The notes below the pieces were generated by a model. It saw nothing but the letters and a program-made list of their open reading frames with translations, was not told the origin of the DNA and made no database searches. Both the position numbers and the translations under genes were made by a program. Of a DNA stretch of 64,000 bases, positions 20,070 through 30,208 are shown one piece after another. This stretch comes from an uncultured Pelagibacteraceae bacterium (GTDB lineage Bacteria > Pseudomonadota > Alphaproteobacteria > Pelagibacterales > Pelagibacteraceae), in assembly GCA_902577075.1 (NCBI GenBank), contig CACGXV010000004.1:1-64000 (forward strand). Reading direction: 5' to 3'. Position 1 is the stretch's first letter. Each line of letters begins with the position of its first letter.

Positions 20070-22104
20070 CATCGTTGATAACTGCGACCTTATCATAAAG
20101 TTTCAACAGCTTATTGTATCTAACTATTTCAATATTATTTTTTTCAATTTTTTTAATATGTGTTTCAGCTAAATCAAATAAATCTTTATGTTGAAGTGGA
20201 TCTGCTAAATTATACTTTTTAAGCCCACTTTGCTTGAAACCTAAAATATCTCCATAACCACGAATTTTTAAATCTTCCTCAGCTATTTTGAAACCATCAT
20301 TTGTATTTTTAAGTATCGTTATTCTTTTACGTGCGTTTTCACTTAAGCCTGCTTTAAATAAAAGAATACATGCAGCTTCTCTTTCACCTCTTCCAACTCT
20401 ACCTCTTAATTGATGTAATTGTGAAAGACCATATTTATTCGAATTTTCAATTACTATGACATTAGCATTTGGAAAATCAATTCCAACTTCAATTACAGTT
20501 GTTGAAACTAAAATATCAATCTTTTTTTCTTTAAATTTTTTTAAAACATCTTCTCTGTCTTCTTTGCACATTGATCCATGAATAATATCTACATTATAAT
20601 TTAAAATTCTGCTTAAATATTTATATTTTTCAATAGCTGATTGATGGTCAATTTTTTGTGATTCTTTAATAAGTGGACATACCCAAAATATTTGATTTTT
20701 TTTAAGTATTTCTTTTTTAATAAATTTAATTACATCATCAATTTTAGTTTCATTTTTACTATAAGTTTTAATTGGTTTTCTATTTTTGGGTTTTGATTTG
20801 ATTAATGAAATATCCATGTCTCCGTATATTGTCATCATCATTGTTCTTGGAATTGGCGTTGCAGACATTACTAAAACATCGCAATTATCACCACCTTTGT
20901 CAGACAATTTTTTTCGTTGATTAACCCCAAATTTGTGTTGTTCATCAATAATGATTAATCCAAGATTATTATAAGTTATTTTATTTTGAAAAAGAGCATG
21001 CGTTCCAATTAAAATATTAATTTTTTTGCAAAGTAGATCATTTAAAATTTTTTTTCTTTGGATATATTCAGTTTTTCCAGTTAGTATTTGTGGTTTACAA
21101 TATTTTTTGAAATTATTTATTATATATTTATAATGTTGGTTTGCTAAAATTTCCGTTGGAGCCATTATGGCAACCTGATAACCTGCTTTCACTGCGTTTA
21201 AAGCGGCAATAACAGAAACTATTGTTTTACCTGAACCTACATCACCTTGCAATAATCTAAACATTTTTTGTTTTGATTTCATATCTTTGTTAATATTTTC
21301 TAATGCTTTTGTTTGATCTTTTGTTAGATTGAATTCCAAATTATTTATTATTTTAATTTGATGTTTTAAATTAAAAACTTTGTTTTTCTTTTTAATTTTT
21401 TTTATTTTGTTTCTGATATCTGAAGAAATTAAAAAATTCGCGAAAATTTCATCATATACAAGTCTTTTAAAGTATTTTGTATCTCTAATTTTTTTTATAT
21501 CTTCTTTATGAATTTTAATAATAGATTCTTTCCAAGACACATGATCAAATGACTTGGATATTTCTTTTGGATACCACTCGGTTAAATCTGGTAAATTTTG
21601 AAAAACATTGTTTATAATTTCATTATATTTTGTTAAAGTTAATCCCTCAGAAAGGCTATATTTACTATCATCTTTAATTACATTTGTGTTATTTAAATTT
21701 TTAAGAGTTGGATTTACAAATTGAAATTTGTTTTTAAAAATAGTTGCTTTTCCGTTTATAATGACATTTTCGTTTAAAGGTAATATTTTTCTAATATATC
21801 CTTCATAACTATTAAAAAAAATACAATCTATTTTTATACCATTTTTTTCACATACAACCCTATTAGGTAGATTTCTAATACGTGGAAAATTATATTTTAT
21901 TGGTTTTACTTTTATATTGTAATTTTTTCCAATTTGTAGGTCTTCTATTTCTGTATCTTCTGCAGTTTCAATTTTTGAAATAGGTAGATGCCACAAGAGA
22001 TCAAATATAGTAAATATTTTTTTTTTGTTGAATGAACTAAGTGTTTTTTTCCCTACACCCTTAATTCTATCTATTGTTGACAATAAATATTCAAAATCAG
22101 CCAT
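20062..22104 (-). CDS. recG: ATP-dependent DNA helicase RecG
   Basis: Branch-migrating helicase that remodels stalled forks and Holliday junctions. It has an N-terminal wedge/OB domain, then SF2 helicase motifs: LLQGDVGSGKT (Walker A), IIDEQHKFG (DExH-type), MSATPIPRTM and QLRGRVGRGE. I chose the ATG at 22104 (MADFEYLLSTIDRIKGVG), because the 12 residues upstream in the ORF track are hydrophobic and unlike the family; this gives 680 residues. It is divergent from sdhE, a frequent alphaproteobacterial pairing. Confidence 0.95.
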   Translation of the reverse strand: MADFEYLLSTIDRIKGVGKKTLSSFNKKKIFTIFDLLWHLPISKIETAEDTEIEDLQIGKNYNIKVKPIKYNFPRIRNLPNRVVCEKNGIKIDCIFFNSYEGYIRKILPLNENVIINGKATIFKNKFQFVNPTLKNLNNTNVIKDDSKYSLSEGLTLTKYNEIINNVFQNLPDLTEWYPKEISKSFDHVSWKESIIKIHKEDIKKIRDTKYFKRLVYDEIFANFLISSDIRNKIKKIKKKNKVFNLKHQIKIINNLEFNLTKDQTKALENINKDMKSKQKMFRLLQGDVGSGKTIVSVIAALNAVKAGYQVAIMAPTEILANQHYKYIINNFKKYCKPQILTGKTEYIQRKKILNDLLCKKINILIGTHALFQNKITYNNLGLIIIDEQHKFGVNQRKKLSDKGGDNCDVLVMSATPIPRTMMMTIYGDMDISLIKSKPKNRKPIKTYSKNETKIDDVIKFIKKEILKKNQIFWVCPLIKESQKIDHQSAIEKYKYLSRILNYNVDIIHGSMCKEDREDVLKKFKEKKIDILVSTTVIEVGIDFPNANVIVIENSNKYGLSQLHQLRGRVGRGEREAACILLFKAGLSENARKRITILKNTNDGFKIAEEDLKIRGYGDILGFKQSGLKKYNLADPLQHKDLFDLAETHIKKIEKNNIEIVRYNKLLKLYDKVAVINDAI

Positions 22105-22130
22105 TAAATATATATATATGTTTATAAGAA

Positions 22131-22376
22131 ATGAATTCAAACAAACAAAATTTAATTAATAAGATCCTTTATAGATCACAATATAGAGGTACTAAAGAAA
22201 TGGATATTTTTGTTAGTCGTTTCGTTAAATCCATTATTGATTCTTTATCTTTTGATGATTTGAAAGATTTGGATTTGCTGATCAATATGAATGATGAAGA
22301 TATTTTAAAAATTTCAAAAAATGAGTTAAGTTTTAAAAACAACAAAATTTTTAAACTTTTAATTGATTTTAAATAA
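22131..22376 (+). CDS. sdhE: Succinate dehydrogenase assembly factor SdhE (FAD assembly)
   Basis: Small helical protein (DUF339/Sdh5 family) that promotes covalent FAD attachment to SdhA. YRSQYRGTKEMD contains the RGxxE signature, and the 81-residue length matches the family. It starts 26 bases from the recG start on the opposite strand. Its stop abuts tRNA-Ser, which begins one base later on the opposite strand. Confidence 0.9.
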   Translation: MNSNKQNLINKILYRSQYRGTKEMDIFVSRFVKSIIDSLSFDDLKDLDLLINMNDEDILKISKNELSFKNNKIFKLLIDFK

Positions 22377-22377
22377 G

Positions 22378-22467
22378 TGGCGGAGAGACTGGGATTCGAA
22401 CCCAGGAAAGAGTTGCCCCTTTGTCGGTTTTCAAGACCGATGCTTTCAACCGCTCAGCCATCTCTCC
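22378..22467 (-). tRNA. tRNA-Ser (UGA)
   Basis: A 90-base class II tRNA on the minus strand with encoded CCA. The acceptor stem GGAGAGA pairs with TCTCTCC. The anticodon stem TCGGT/ACCGA encloses CTTGAAA (anticodon TGA). The long variable arm typical of tRNA-Ser and the T loop TTCGAAT are present. Confidence 0.97.
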
Positions 22468-22551
22468 GTGAGCAAGGTTTTATTATTATTAATATATATT
22501 TCAACAATAAAATGTCTTAAGTAGTAAGTCAAAATATTCAAATAATTATAA

Positions 22552-23433
22552 ATGGACAAAAAAAATTTTAATAAAGGAGTTTTGTTAACATCCTTAGGTT
22601 CATTTTGGTGGGGTTTTTTTGGTGTAATATATTTTAAATATATATCATTTGCAGGTCATATTGAGGTTTTAATTCATAGAAGTGTCTGGACTACTTTAGT
22701 TTTACTAATCACTATTTCATTATATTCAAAATGGGATATTTTTAAAAAAATATTTATCGATAAAAAAAAATTATTTATTCTTTTTATTTCTGGATTTTTA
22801 ATTTTTGTAAATTGGGGTGTTTGGATTTATGCAGTTAGCAAAGATAAAATAATTGATGCTAGTTTTGGTTATTTTATAATGCCGATTATAAGCGTTTTTT
22901 TAGGAAATTTCTTTTTTAAAGAACGAATTACAAAAAAAGGGAAAATTGCTATTCTATTAGTAATTATTTCTGTAGGGTATCTGTTAATAACTGATTTTAC
23001 ATCAATTCCGTGGGTAGGATTAATTGTTGCATTGAGTTGGAGTTTTTATAATTTATTTAGAAAAAAAATTAATGTTGAAACAGATGTAGGACTATTTATA
23101 GAAAGTCTTTATATACTTCCATTTGTATTAATTGCATTTTATTTTATAACTATAAATGGTTATAATGACTTTAGCTTATCTAAACCATCACTAATGCCAT
23201 TACTTATGTTGGCGGGGCCAATGACAGTGATTCCTCTTTTTTTATATGTAAGAGGTGTTGAGTTAGCAGGTTTAGGACCTGCTGGAATGATATTTTATAT
23301 CACTCCTACTTTTCAATTTTTACTTGGTTTTTTTATTTATAATGAGGATTTTAATATAAATCAGTTAGTCAGTTTTATTTTAATATGGATTGCTGTATTT
23401 ATATATTTGAAGGATATTTATGAAAAAAATTAA
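22552..23433 (+). CDS. rarD: EamA-family transporter, RarD type
   Basis: Inner-membrane transporter of the drug/metabolite superfamily with about ten helices. The N-terminal block GVLLTSLGSFWWGFFGVIYFK and the later AGPMTVIPLFLYVRGVELAGLGP are characteristic of RarD. The substrate is unknown; the name comes from chloramphenicol sensitivity phenotypes. The length of 293 residues is typical. It overlaps the next gene by 14 bases. Confidence 0.85.
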   Translation: MDKKNFNKGVLLTSLGSFWWGFFGVIYFKYISFAGHIEVLIHRSVWTTLVLLITISLYSKWDIFKKIFIDKKKLFILFISGFLIFVNWGVWIYAVSKDKIIDASFGYFIMPIISVFLGNFFFKERITKKGKIAILLVIISVGYLLITDFTSIPWVGLIVALSWSFYNLFRKKINVETDVGLFIESLYILPFVLIAFYFITINGYNDFSLSKPSLMPLLMLAGPMTVIPLFLYVRGVELAGLGPAGMIFYITPTFQFLLGFFIYNEDFNINQLVSFILIWIAVFIYLKDIYEKN

Positions 23434-24418
23434 TGTTTATATTTTTTTTCTGTTTTTTGTAATTAACTTTAATGTTTACGCTAATGATATTGAATTTAAT
23501 GATTGGAAGAAGAAATTTAAAATATTAGCTTTAGAAAATGGTGTTTCATTAAAAACAATAGAAAACACAATCAATAATTCTATTTTTTTAAAAGATGTAA
23601 TTAAATATGACAGATATCAACCTGAATTTTACGAAGACACAAAAACTTATATCTCTAAGCGAACAGGCAATAAGAAAATAATTTCAGGCTCTAAGCTATA
23701 TAATGCGAATAGTAAAATAATTGATGATATTTCTAATGAATTTTCTGTTGATAGGAATTTATTATTATCATTGATGGGGATTGAAACAAACTTTGGTAAT
23801 TACTTGGGTAAAATGGATATAATTTCCTCACTTGCTACTTTAAGTTTTGATAAGAGAAGAAGTGAATTTTTTACATCAGAATTAATTACTCTTTTAATAT
23901 TATTTGATAAGGGGGTAATTAATCAAAATAACTATTTAGGATCTTGGGCTGGAGCTTATGGTAACTTTCAATTCATGCCATCAACAATTAAAAATTATGC
24001 AATAGATTATGATAATGACAAGTCGATTAACTTAAAAAATATTAAAGATTCTTTTGCATCAGCAGCAAATTATTTAAATCAACTAGGATGGGATAATAAT
24101 TCTCCATGTTTTTATAAAGTTGAGCTTATTAAAGAAACCCCACATAATTACTTAAATACATCTGCAAAAAATATAAAACATAAAAAGGATATTTCTTATT
24201 TGAAAAAATATATAAAAAATAGTGAGTTTCTAAACAAACACTACAATTTAAAAGCAGCTATTGTTACCCCAGACTTTGATATTATTCCTGATGCAAAAAT
24301 ACTACAACCAGCATATATTGTTTTTGACAATTATGAATTAATATTAAAGTGGAACAGATCTTTAAGATTTGCCTTAGCTGTTTGCACATTAAAAAATAAG
24401 TTTAAAAATGCAATTTAA
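23420..24418 (+). CDS. Lytic murein transglycosylase, MltB-like
   Basis: Cleaves glycan strands of peptidoglycan to 1,6-anhydromuropeptides. It has an N-terminal signal peptide (YIFFLFFVINFNVYA) and an SLT domain with the catalytic Glu in LLSLMGIETNFGNYLG and the downstream GAYGNFQFMPSTIKNYA. The length of 332 residues fits the MltB family. The order MltB-like, SPOR lipoprotein, D,D-carboxypeptidase, tmk, holB, metG, tatD is conserved in alphaproteobacteria. Confidence 0.9.
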   Translation: MKKINVYIFFLFFVINFNVYANDIEFNDWKKKFKILALENGVSLKTIENTINNSIFLKDVIKYDRYQPEFYEDTKTYISKRTGNKKIISGSKLYNANSKIIDDISNEFSVDRNLLLSLMGIETNFGNYLGKMDIISSLATLSFDKRRSEFFTSELITLLILFDKGVINQNNYLGSWAGAYGNFQFMPSTIKNYAIDYDNDKSINLKNIKDSFASAANYLNQLGWDNNSPCFYKVELIKETPHNYLNTSAKNIKHKKDISYLKKYIKNSEFLNKHYNLKAAIVTPDFDIIPDAKILQPAYIVFDNYELILKWNRSLRFALAVCTLKNKFKNAI

Positions 24419-25235
24419 GTATTTATTTTATTTAGTATTTATCTCTCTTTTTGCTTGTGAGCATCATTCTTCAAATATAAATATTAAAAATAAACCTGAA
24501 AATAGCAATCAAGAAACTAAGATCTATAAATCTAAAGATGTCAAAAAAAAATTGGATAAAGACAAAATTGTAAATATTGTTTATTCTAATAAAGGTTTTG
24601 CCCTAATCTATGATGAAAATAAAAACCTATTTCTTGATAATAAATTAGATAATTCCTCAGTAAAAATTTTAAGCCCAAATTTACCAAACGACACTCCAGT
24701 AAGAATAACAAATATATTAAATGGAAAATCATTACTTACAGTTGTTGAGAACAAAATTAAATTACCAGTATTTTATAATTCAGTAATTACAGACAGGATT
24801 GTAAATGATTTGTCAATAAATCCAAAAGAACCTTATGTTTATATTGAAACAATTAACTCAAATAATTTATACGTTGCAAATGATGTTAAAACATTTGATG
24901 AGGAAAAAGTTGTTGCAAACAAAGCACCAGTAGATGATGTTATGGTTCAAAGCATAAGTTTAGAAACTGATATCAAAGAGACCCAAACTAAAAATACAGT
25001 TACTAATTTTAATTACATAATTAAATTTGCTGATTTTTATTTTGAGGACTCAGCAATTATGTTAAAAAATAGGTTATTTGAAGAACATAATATCAACGAT
25101 ATTTTAATCAAAAAGATGTCACAAAACCGTTATAGAGTTTATAAAGGACCTTATAATGATTTTGAAAAATTAAAGAAAGGATTTCTAAATATTGAGAAAA
25201 TAAATTTTGATAGTATAGAAATAATAAAATTATGA
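24408..25235 (+). CDS. RlpA-like lipoprotein with C-terminal SPOR domain
   Basis: The N-terminus has a lipoprotein signal with lipobox LFAC at residues 14-17. A low-complexity Lys/Asn linker is followed by a region of about 90 residues that may correspond to the double-psi beta-barrel of RlpA (TPVRITNILNGKSLLTVVENK, compare RVTNLxNGRSVxVRINDR). The last 75 residues look like a SPOR domain (YIIKFADFYFEDSAIMLKNRL…YRVYKGPYNDFEKLKKG), which binds denuded septal peptidoglycan. The usual catalytic residues of RlpA are not evident, so it may be a binding protein rather than an enzyme. Confidence 0.75.
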   Translation: MQFKYLFYLVFISLFACEHHSSNINIKNKPENSNQETKIYKSKDVKKKLDKDKIVNIVYSNKGFALIYDENKNLFLDNKLDNSSVKILSPNLPNDTPVRITNILNGKSLLTVVENKIKLPVFYNSVITDRIVNDLSINPKEPYVYIETINSNNLYVANDVKTFDEEKVVANKAPVDDVMVQSISLETDIKETQTKNTVTNFNYIIKFADFYFEDSAIMLKNRLFEEHNINDILIKKMSQNRYRVYKGPYNDFEKLKKGFLNIEKINFDSIEIIKL

Positions 25236-26389
25236 AGTTAAAAAATTTAATATTTATTATGATGTTTTTTTTGTCATTTTTCATAAAACCTGCCTTAGCT
25301 GTTTTTGAGGTCAATGCTAGAACTGCGATTGTGCAAGATTATTTGTCTGGAGAAATTTTATATGAAAAAGATCCTGATCGTCAAATATTTCCAGCATCTA
25401 TGACAAAAATAATGACAACTATTATTGCATTCGACCTACTTAAAAGTGGCGAATTATCTTTAGAAGATAAATTTTTGGTATCTGAAAATGCATGGCGATT
25501 ATCTCAAGCTGGTTATTCTTCAATGTTTATAATGGTAGGTGACCAAATTACAGTCGAAAACTTGTTAAGAGGTATTATTGTTTCATCAGGCAATGATGCT
25601 TGTATAGCACTTGCTGAAGGTATTGCTGGTACAGAGGAAGAATTTGCAATTATGATGACTGAAAAAGCTAAAGAAATTGGCATGGATAATACAAATTTTT
25701 CTAACTCTTCAGGTATTAACGCTCCAGATAATTTATCAACTGTGAGAGACATATTAATTATGTCTAACTATTTAATAAAAAATTACCCTAATTATTATGA
25801 TTATTATAAGGAAACTGAATTTACATGGGATAGAACAGGTGGAGACCCAATCAAACAAGGTAATAGGAATCCACTTCTTTATAAAAATATAGGTGTAGAC
25901 GGAATAAAAACTGGATATCTTGCCTATGAAAAATACTCTTTGGCATCAACTATTAAAAGAAATGAAAGAAGAATAATAGCCGTAGGAAGCGGTTTTAAAT
26001 CGAAAAATTCGAGATCAAAAGAGTCACTTAAATTGCTGACGTATGGACTAACTAATTTTGACACTATTAATATTGCTAAAAAAGATGAAATATTTGATCA
26101 GTTAGAAGTTTGGCAAGGGAAGAAAAAAACAGTTAAGTCTTATATAAGTGAAGACGTATATAAGACAATTCCAAAAGCAAAAAAAAAATATTTAAAAGTT
26201 TCTGTTGAATATCAAGGTCCACTAAAAGCTCCAATATTAAAAAATGAAATAATAGGTAAAGTTAAAATTTCCTATAAAGATAAACAAATAGGAGAATACG
26301 ATTTATTAGCATTAGAAGATGTAAAAAAACAAAATATCTTTTCTAGGTTTATTTCCTCAATAAATTTCCTTATCTGGGGTGATGTCTAA
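25232..26389 (+). CDS. dacA: D-alanyl-D-alanine carboxypeptidase (PBP5/6 family)
   Basis: Periplasmic enzyme that trims the terminal D-Ala of peptidoglycan stem peptides. It has a signal peptide ending near PALA. The three serine-transferase motifs are SMTK (nucleophile Ser), SGN (SSGNDACIALAEG) and KTG (DGIKTGYLAY). The C-terminal PBP5 domain is present with a possible membrane-anchoring tail (FSRFISSINFLIWG). The length of 385 residues is normal. It overlaps the preceding gene by 4 bases and tmk by 8. Confidence 0.92.
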   Translation: MKLKNLIFIMMFFLSFFIKPALAVFEVNARTAIVQDYLSGEILYEKDPDRQIFPASMTKIMTTIIAFDLLKSGELSLEDKFLVSENAWRLSQAGYSSMFIMVGDQITVENLLRGIIVSSGNDACIALAEGIAGTEEEFAIMMTEKAKEIGMDNTNFSNSSGINAPDNLSTVRDILIMSNYLIKNYPNYYDYYKETEFTWDRTGGDPIKQGNRNPLLYKNIGVDGIKTGYLAYEKYSLASTIKRNERRIIAVGSGFKSKNSRSKESLKLLTYGLTNFDTINIAKKDEIFDQLEVWQGKKKTVKSYISEDVYKTIPKAKKKYLKVSVEYQGPLKAPILKNEIIGKVKISYKDKQIGEYDLLALEDVKKQNIFSRFISSINFLIWGDV

Positions 26390-27002
26390 AAATCTTGTAA
26401 TAGTTTTTGAAGGTATAGAGACATCTGGCAAATCTACTAGTTTAAAAAATGCTATTAAATATTTAAAAAAAAACAAAATTAAATACATTACTTTTCGGGA
26501 ACCAGGTGGCACTAAATTTTCTGAAAAATTAAGATCATTAATGTTAAATAAAAAATCAAACTTAAATATCAAAACTGATTTATTTCTGCTTATGGCTTCT
26601 AGATCAGAAAATATAGATAAAATTTTAAAAAAAAATTTTAAAAATAAAGTTGTACTAATTGATCGGTTTGTAGACTCCACATTAGCGTATCAGCACTATG
26701 GCATGGGATTAGATAAAGATTTAATTTTAAAAATGAATAATTTTTTATTAGGCAATTTAAAACCAAAATTCACTTTTTTAAGTGTTGTAAACAAAAAGAA
26801 TATGCTAAAGAGACTAACATCTAGAAAAAATAACAACAAATATGACACTTTTAAATTCAATTTTTATAATAAAGTTCAAAAAGGATTTTTAAAAATAGCA
26901 AATAAAAACAAATCAAAATACTTAATATTAGATAGTAACAAAGACAATTTAAAAATTATTGAAAATAAAATAATTAATGTATTAAAGAAAATTTTAAAAT
27001 AA
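26382..27002 (+). CDS. tmk: Thymidylate kinase
   Basis: Phosphorylates dTMP to dTDP. The P-loop FEGIETSGKST, the TFREPGGTKFSEKLR motif and DRFVDSTLAYQ are all in place; the LID region is RLTSRKNNNKYDTF. I prefer the ATG at 26382 over the GTG one codon upstream in the ORF track. The length is 206 residues. It is immediately followed by holB, its usual neighbour. Confidence 0.94.
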   Translation: MSKNLVIVFEGIETSGKSTSLKNAIKYLKKNKIKYITFREPGGTKFSEKLRSLMLNKKSNLNIKTDLFLLMASRSENIDKILKKNFKNKVVLIDRFVDSTLAYQHYGMGLDKDLILKMNNFLLGNLKPKFTFLSVVNKKNMLKRLTSRKNNNKYDTFKFNFYNKVQKGFLKIANKNKSKYLILDSNKDNLKIIENKIINVLKKILK

Positions 27003-27923
27003 ATGAGTGAAACAAGTAAACTTATTGGTCATATAACTCTATTTAGAAATTTAATATATCTTGATCAAATACAAAAATTCCCAAATAAGATTTTAATAAA
27101 TGGTCCCAAAGGTATAGGTAAAAAAATTTTAATAAATCACTTTTTAAATTATTTTTATTCAAAAAAATATGACAATTCTTATGATTTAAAAAAAAATGAA
27201 TTTAAATTAAACAATAATCTATCAAAGCTTATATCTACCAATACACATCCCAATATTTTCAAAATAAAAAAAAAGGTGGATAAAAAAATAATTGATGTTG
27301 ACCAAATTAGAGAGATGATTCAACTTACTAATCAAACTTCTTTTAATAGTGATAGAAGATTTATAATAATTGAAGATATAAACTCATTGGGTATAAACTC
27401 AGCTAACGCTCTTCTAAAGTCTTTAGAAGAACCTAAAAATAATACATATTATATTTTAATCAATAACTCTGAATTTAAAGTTTTAGAAACAATTAAATCA
27501 AGATGTTTAGAATTTAAATCAAATTTGGTTAATTCAGAAGTGATAGAAATTGTGAATCATTATTTTAATAGAAATATATATAACGATATTAACTTAGACT
27601 TTATTAACAATTATAATTCTCCATCATTTTTAATATCATTGGTAAATTTTCTAGAAACTAAGGATTTATCTATAAAAGAGTGTAATATTGAAGATTTACT
27701 GACCTATATAATCAAAAATAAATTGTATACATCTGATGAATTTATTAAAGAATACTTGAATTTATTTATTGAACTTTTTTTCTACAAAAATATAAATAAT
27801 TCCAAGAATATTTCATTCAAGATCAAAAAGTATTTTTATCTAAAATTTTCTTTTGTTAAAAAATATAATTTAGATTTTGAATCATATTTTTTAGAATTTA
27901 ATGATAAATTATTAAGTGAATAA
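27003..27923 (+). CDS. holB: DNA polymerase III delta' subunit
   Basis: Clamp-loader subunit that helps load the beta clamp. It has an AAA+ fold with a modified P-loop (NGPKGIGKKIL), a sensor-like IIEDINSLGINSANALLKSLEEP block that is very typical of HolB/DnaX, and SRCLEFK. It lacks the zinc-binding cysteines of DnaX, consistent with delta'. The length of 306 residues is normal. It overlaps metG by 8 bases. Confidence 0.92.
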   Translation: MSETSKLIGHITLFRNLIYLDQIQKFPNKILINGPKGIGKKILINHFLNYFYSKKYDNSYDLKKNEFKLNNNLSKLISTNTHPNIFKIKKKVDKKIIDVDQIREMIQLTNQTSFNSDRRFIIIEDINSLGINSANALLKSLEEPKNNTYYILINNSEFKVLETIKSRCLEFKSNLVNSEVIEIVNHYFNRNIYNDINLDFINNYNSPSFLISLVNFLETKDLSIKECNIEDLLTYIIKNKLYTSDEFIKEYLNLFIELFFYKNINNSKNISFKIKKYFYLKFSFVKKYNLDFESYFLEFNDKLLSE

Positions 27924-29454
27924 AAATTACTACATTACAACACCAATATATTATCCGTCTGCTAGGCCGCACATGGGTCATGCATATTCAAGTATTATCG
28001 CAGATTTTTTTGCAAGATTAAAAAGAATACAAGGTTTTAATGTTTATTTTTTAACTGGAACAGATGAGCATGGACAGAAAATACAACGAGCGGCTGAAGA
28101 AAAAAAAATGGATCCATTGTTATTCTGTGATGAAATAAGTAAAACTTTTAGAGATTTATCTATCACATTAAACCTGTCAAATAACGATTTTATAAGAACT
28201 ACAGAATCTAGACATGCTAAATCTGTTGTAAATCTTTGGAATATTTTAGAAAAAAAGGGTGAAATCTACCTATCAAAGTACTCAGGCTGGTATTCTGTCT
28301 CAGATGAAGCGTTTTACACAGAAAATGAAATTGAAGATTTGGATGGTGAAAAAAAAGCAATCACTTCAGGATCTAAGGTAGAGTGGGTGGAGGAAGAGTC
28401 TTATTTTTTTAGATTATCTAGTTGGCAAAATAAATTACTTGAATTTTATGATAAGAATCCAGACTTTATTCTACCTGAGACAAGAAAAAATGAAGTTGTT
28501 AGTTTTGTTAAATCAGGATTAAAAGATTTATCTGTAAGTAGAAAGTCTTTCAATTGGGGAATAAAAGTTCCTTCTAATAATGACCATGTTATTTATGTTT
28601 GGTTGGATGCTTTGACAAATTATCTTAGTGCATTAAATTATCCAAATGAAAGTGATAATTTGTATAAATCTTTTTGGCCTGCAGATCTCCATTTAATAGG
28701 GAAAGATATATTAAGATTCCATGCAATTTACTGGCCAGCTTTTTTGTTAGCTGCTGATATAAATCCACCAAAAAGAGTATTTGGTCACGGATGGATACTA
28801 TCTGGTGATGAAAAAATGTCAAAATCTAAAGGTAATATTTTAGACCCTCTTGAAATTATAGATACTTATGGTCTAGATCCTTTAAGATATTATTTAATTA
28901 AAGAAGTTTCTTTCGGAAACGATGGGAATATTTCACAAGAAAAATTAGAGTCTTGTATAAATAGTGATCTAGCTAACAATTATGGAAATCTGTGCCAAAG
29001 AGTTTTGGCTTTTTGTGATAAAAATTCTAATTTTGAAGTTCCTGAAAGTAATATCTTTAATGAAGACGATAAATTGATCTTAGATCAATACTCTAAACAT
29101 TATGAAAGTTTAATAAAATATTCTGATAATCAGGATATAAATTTATATATAAATTTTATTGTTGAACAGTTATTTGCAGCAAATAAATATTTTAATGATC
29201 AGGAACCTTGGAAAAAAAAGAATGATAAATTAAGGATGAATACTATTATTTATGTTGCATTGGAGCTCATAAGAAAAGTCACTATATTGCTATATCCAAT
29301 AATTCCAAGCTCTTCTCTAAAAGTTTTAGAAGTATTTGGTATAAAGGAAGATAAAATTGATTTTGAGACAATTAGGAATAATAATTATTTAAGTAAGGGT
29401 CTTAAATTAAGTAAATTAGATATATTATTCAGAAAGATAGAAAAAAATGATTGA
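27916..29454 (+). CDS. metG: Methionyl-tRNA synthetase
   Basis: Class I synthetase for tRNA-Met. It has HMGH in YYPSARPHMGHAYSS and KMSKSKGN. The zinc-knuckle cysteines of enterobacterial MetRS are absent from the connective domain (SVSDEAFYTENEIED), as in the shorter bacterial form common in alphaproteobacteria. The C-terminal dimerisation extension is also absent. The start is a GTG at 27916 inside the end of holB, giving 512 residues. It overlaps tatD by 8 bases. Confidence 0.95.
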   Translation: MNKNYYITTPIYYPSARPHMGHAYSSIIADFFARLKRIQGFNVYFLTGTDEHGQKIQRAAEEKKMDPLLFCDEISKTFRDLSITLNLSNNDFIRTTESRHAKSVVNLWNILEKKGEIYLSKYSGWYSVSDEAFYTENEIEDLDGEKKAITSGSKVEWVEEESYFFRLSSWQNKLLEFYDKNPDFILPETRKNEVVSFVKSGLKDLSVSRKSFNWGIKVPSNNDHVIYVWLDALTNYLSALNYPNESDNLYKSFWPADLHLIGKDILRFHAIYWPAFLLAADINPPKRVFGHGWILSGDEKMSKSKGNILDPLEIIDTYGLDPLRYYLIKEVSFGNDGNISQEKLESCINSDLANNYGNLCQRVLAFCDKNSNFEVPESNIFNEDDKLILDQYSKHYESLIKYSDNQDINLYINFIVEQLFAANKYFNDQEPWKKKNDKLRMNTIIYVALELIRKVTILLYPIIPSSSLKVLEVFGIKEDKIDFETIRNNNYLSKGLKLSKLDILFRKIEKND

Positions 29455-30208
29455 TTCACATTGTCACTTAGATCATGAACCTTTAGTTCAAAATATTGAG
29501 GATATTTTGGCAAAATGCAAAAAGGAGGGTATTCAAAAGGTATTAACAATATCAACAACATTAAATGGGTTTCCTAAAATTTTAGAGATTATAGACAAAG
29601 ATGAAATGATATATGGAACTTTTGGTATACATCCCCATGAAACTAACAATGATCAAGTATCAAAAGATGAAATAATTAAAAAAATTAACACTAATAATAA
29701 AATAATTGGAGTAGGCGAGTCAGGTTTAGATTTTTATTATAATAATAGTGACAAAGATAAGCAAATAGCAAGTTTTAAAAATCATATAGATGCAGCACTA
29801 GAATTAAATATACCTTTAATTGTTCATTCTAGAAATGCTGAAGCAGAAACATACGAAATATTAAAAAATTCTAATAAGAATTTAAAAATTCTAATGCATT
29901 GTTTTACGGGATCCCTATCTTTTGCATTGAAATTAATGGAACTAAACTCCTACTTTTCAGCTAGTGGTATTATTACATTCAAAAATAGCACAGATCTTCA
30001 AAATACTTTTAAAGAATTACCATTAGAAAGATTGCTAATTGAAACTGACAGTCCTTTTTTAGCTCCTGAACCAATGAGAGGTAAGAAAAATGAACCATCT
30101 TTTGTGCGTTACACATTAAAGAAATTATCAGAATTGAAAAATGTTGATATGGGAGAGCTAGATAAAATTACAACTGAAAATTTTAATAGATTATTCTTTA
30201 ATAAATGA
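29447..30208 (+). CDS. TatD-family metal-dependent hydrolase/DNase
   Basis: TIM-barrel metallohydrolase related to E. coli TatD/YcfH, which have DNase activity. Metal-binding motifs include IDSHCHLD, FGIHPHE, GVGESGLDFYY, LIVHSRNA, MHCFTGS and the final ETDSPFLAPEPMRG. The length of 253 residues is typical. Despite the name, it is not next to tatABC. It overlaps the next gene by 4 bases. Confidence 0.93.
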   Translation: MIDSHCHLDHEPLVQNIEDILAKCKKEGIQKVLTISTTLNGFPKILEIIDKDEMIYGTFGIHPHETNNDQVSKDEIIKKINTNNKIIGVGESGLDFYYNNSDKDKQIASFKNHIDAALELNIPLIVHSRNAEAETYEILKNSNKNLKILMHCFTGSLSFALKLMELNSYFSASGIITFKNSTDLQNTFKELPLERLLIETDSPFLAPEPMRGKKNEPSFVRYTLKKLSELKNVDMGELDKITTENFNRLFFNK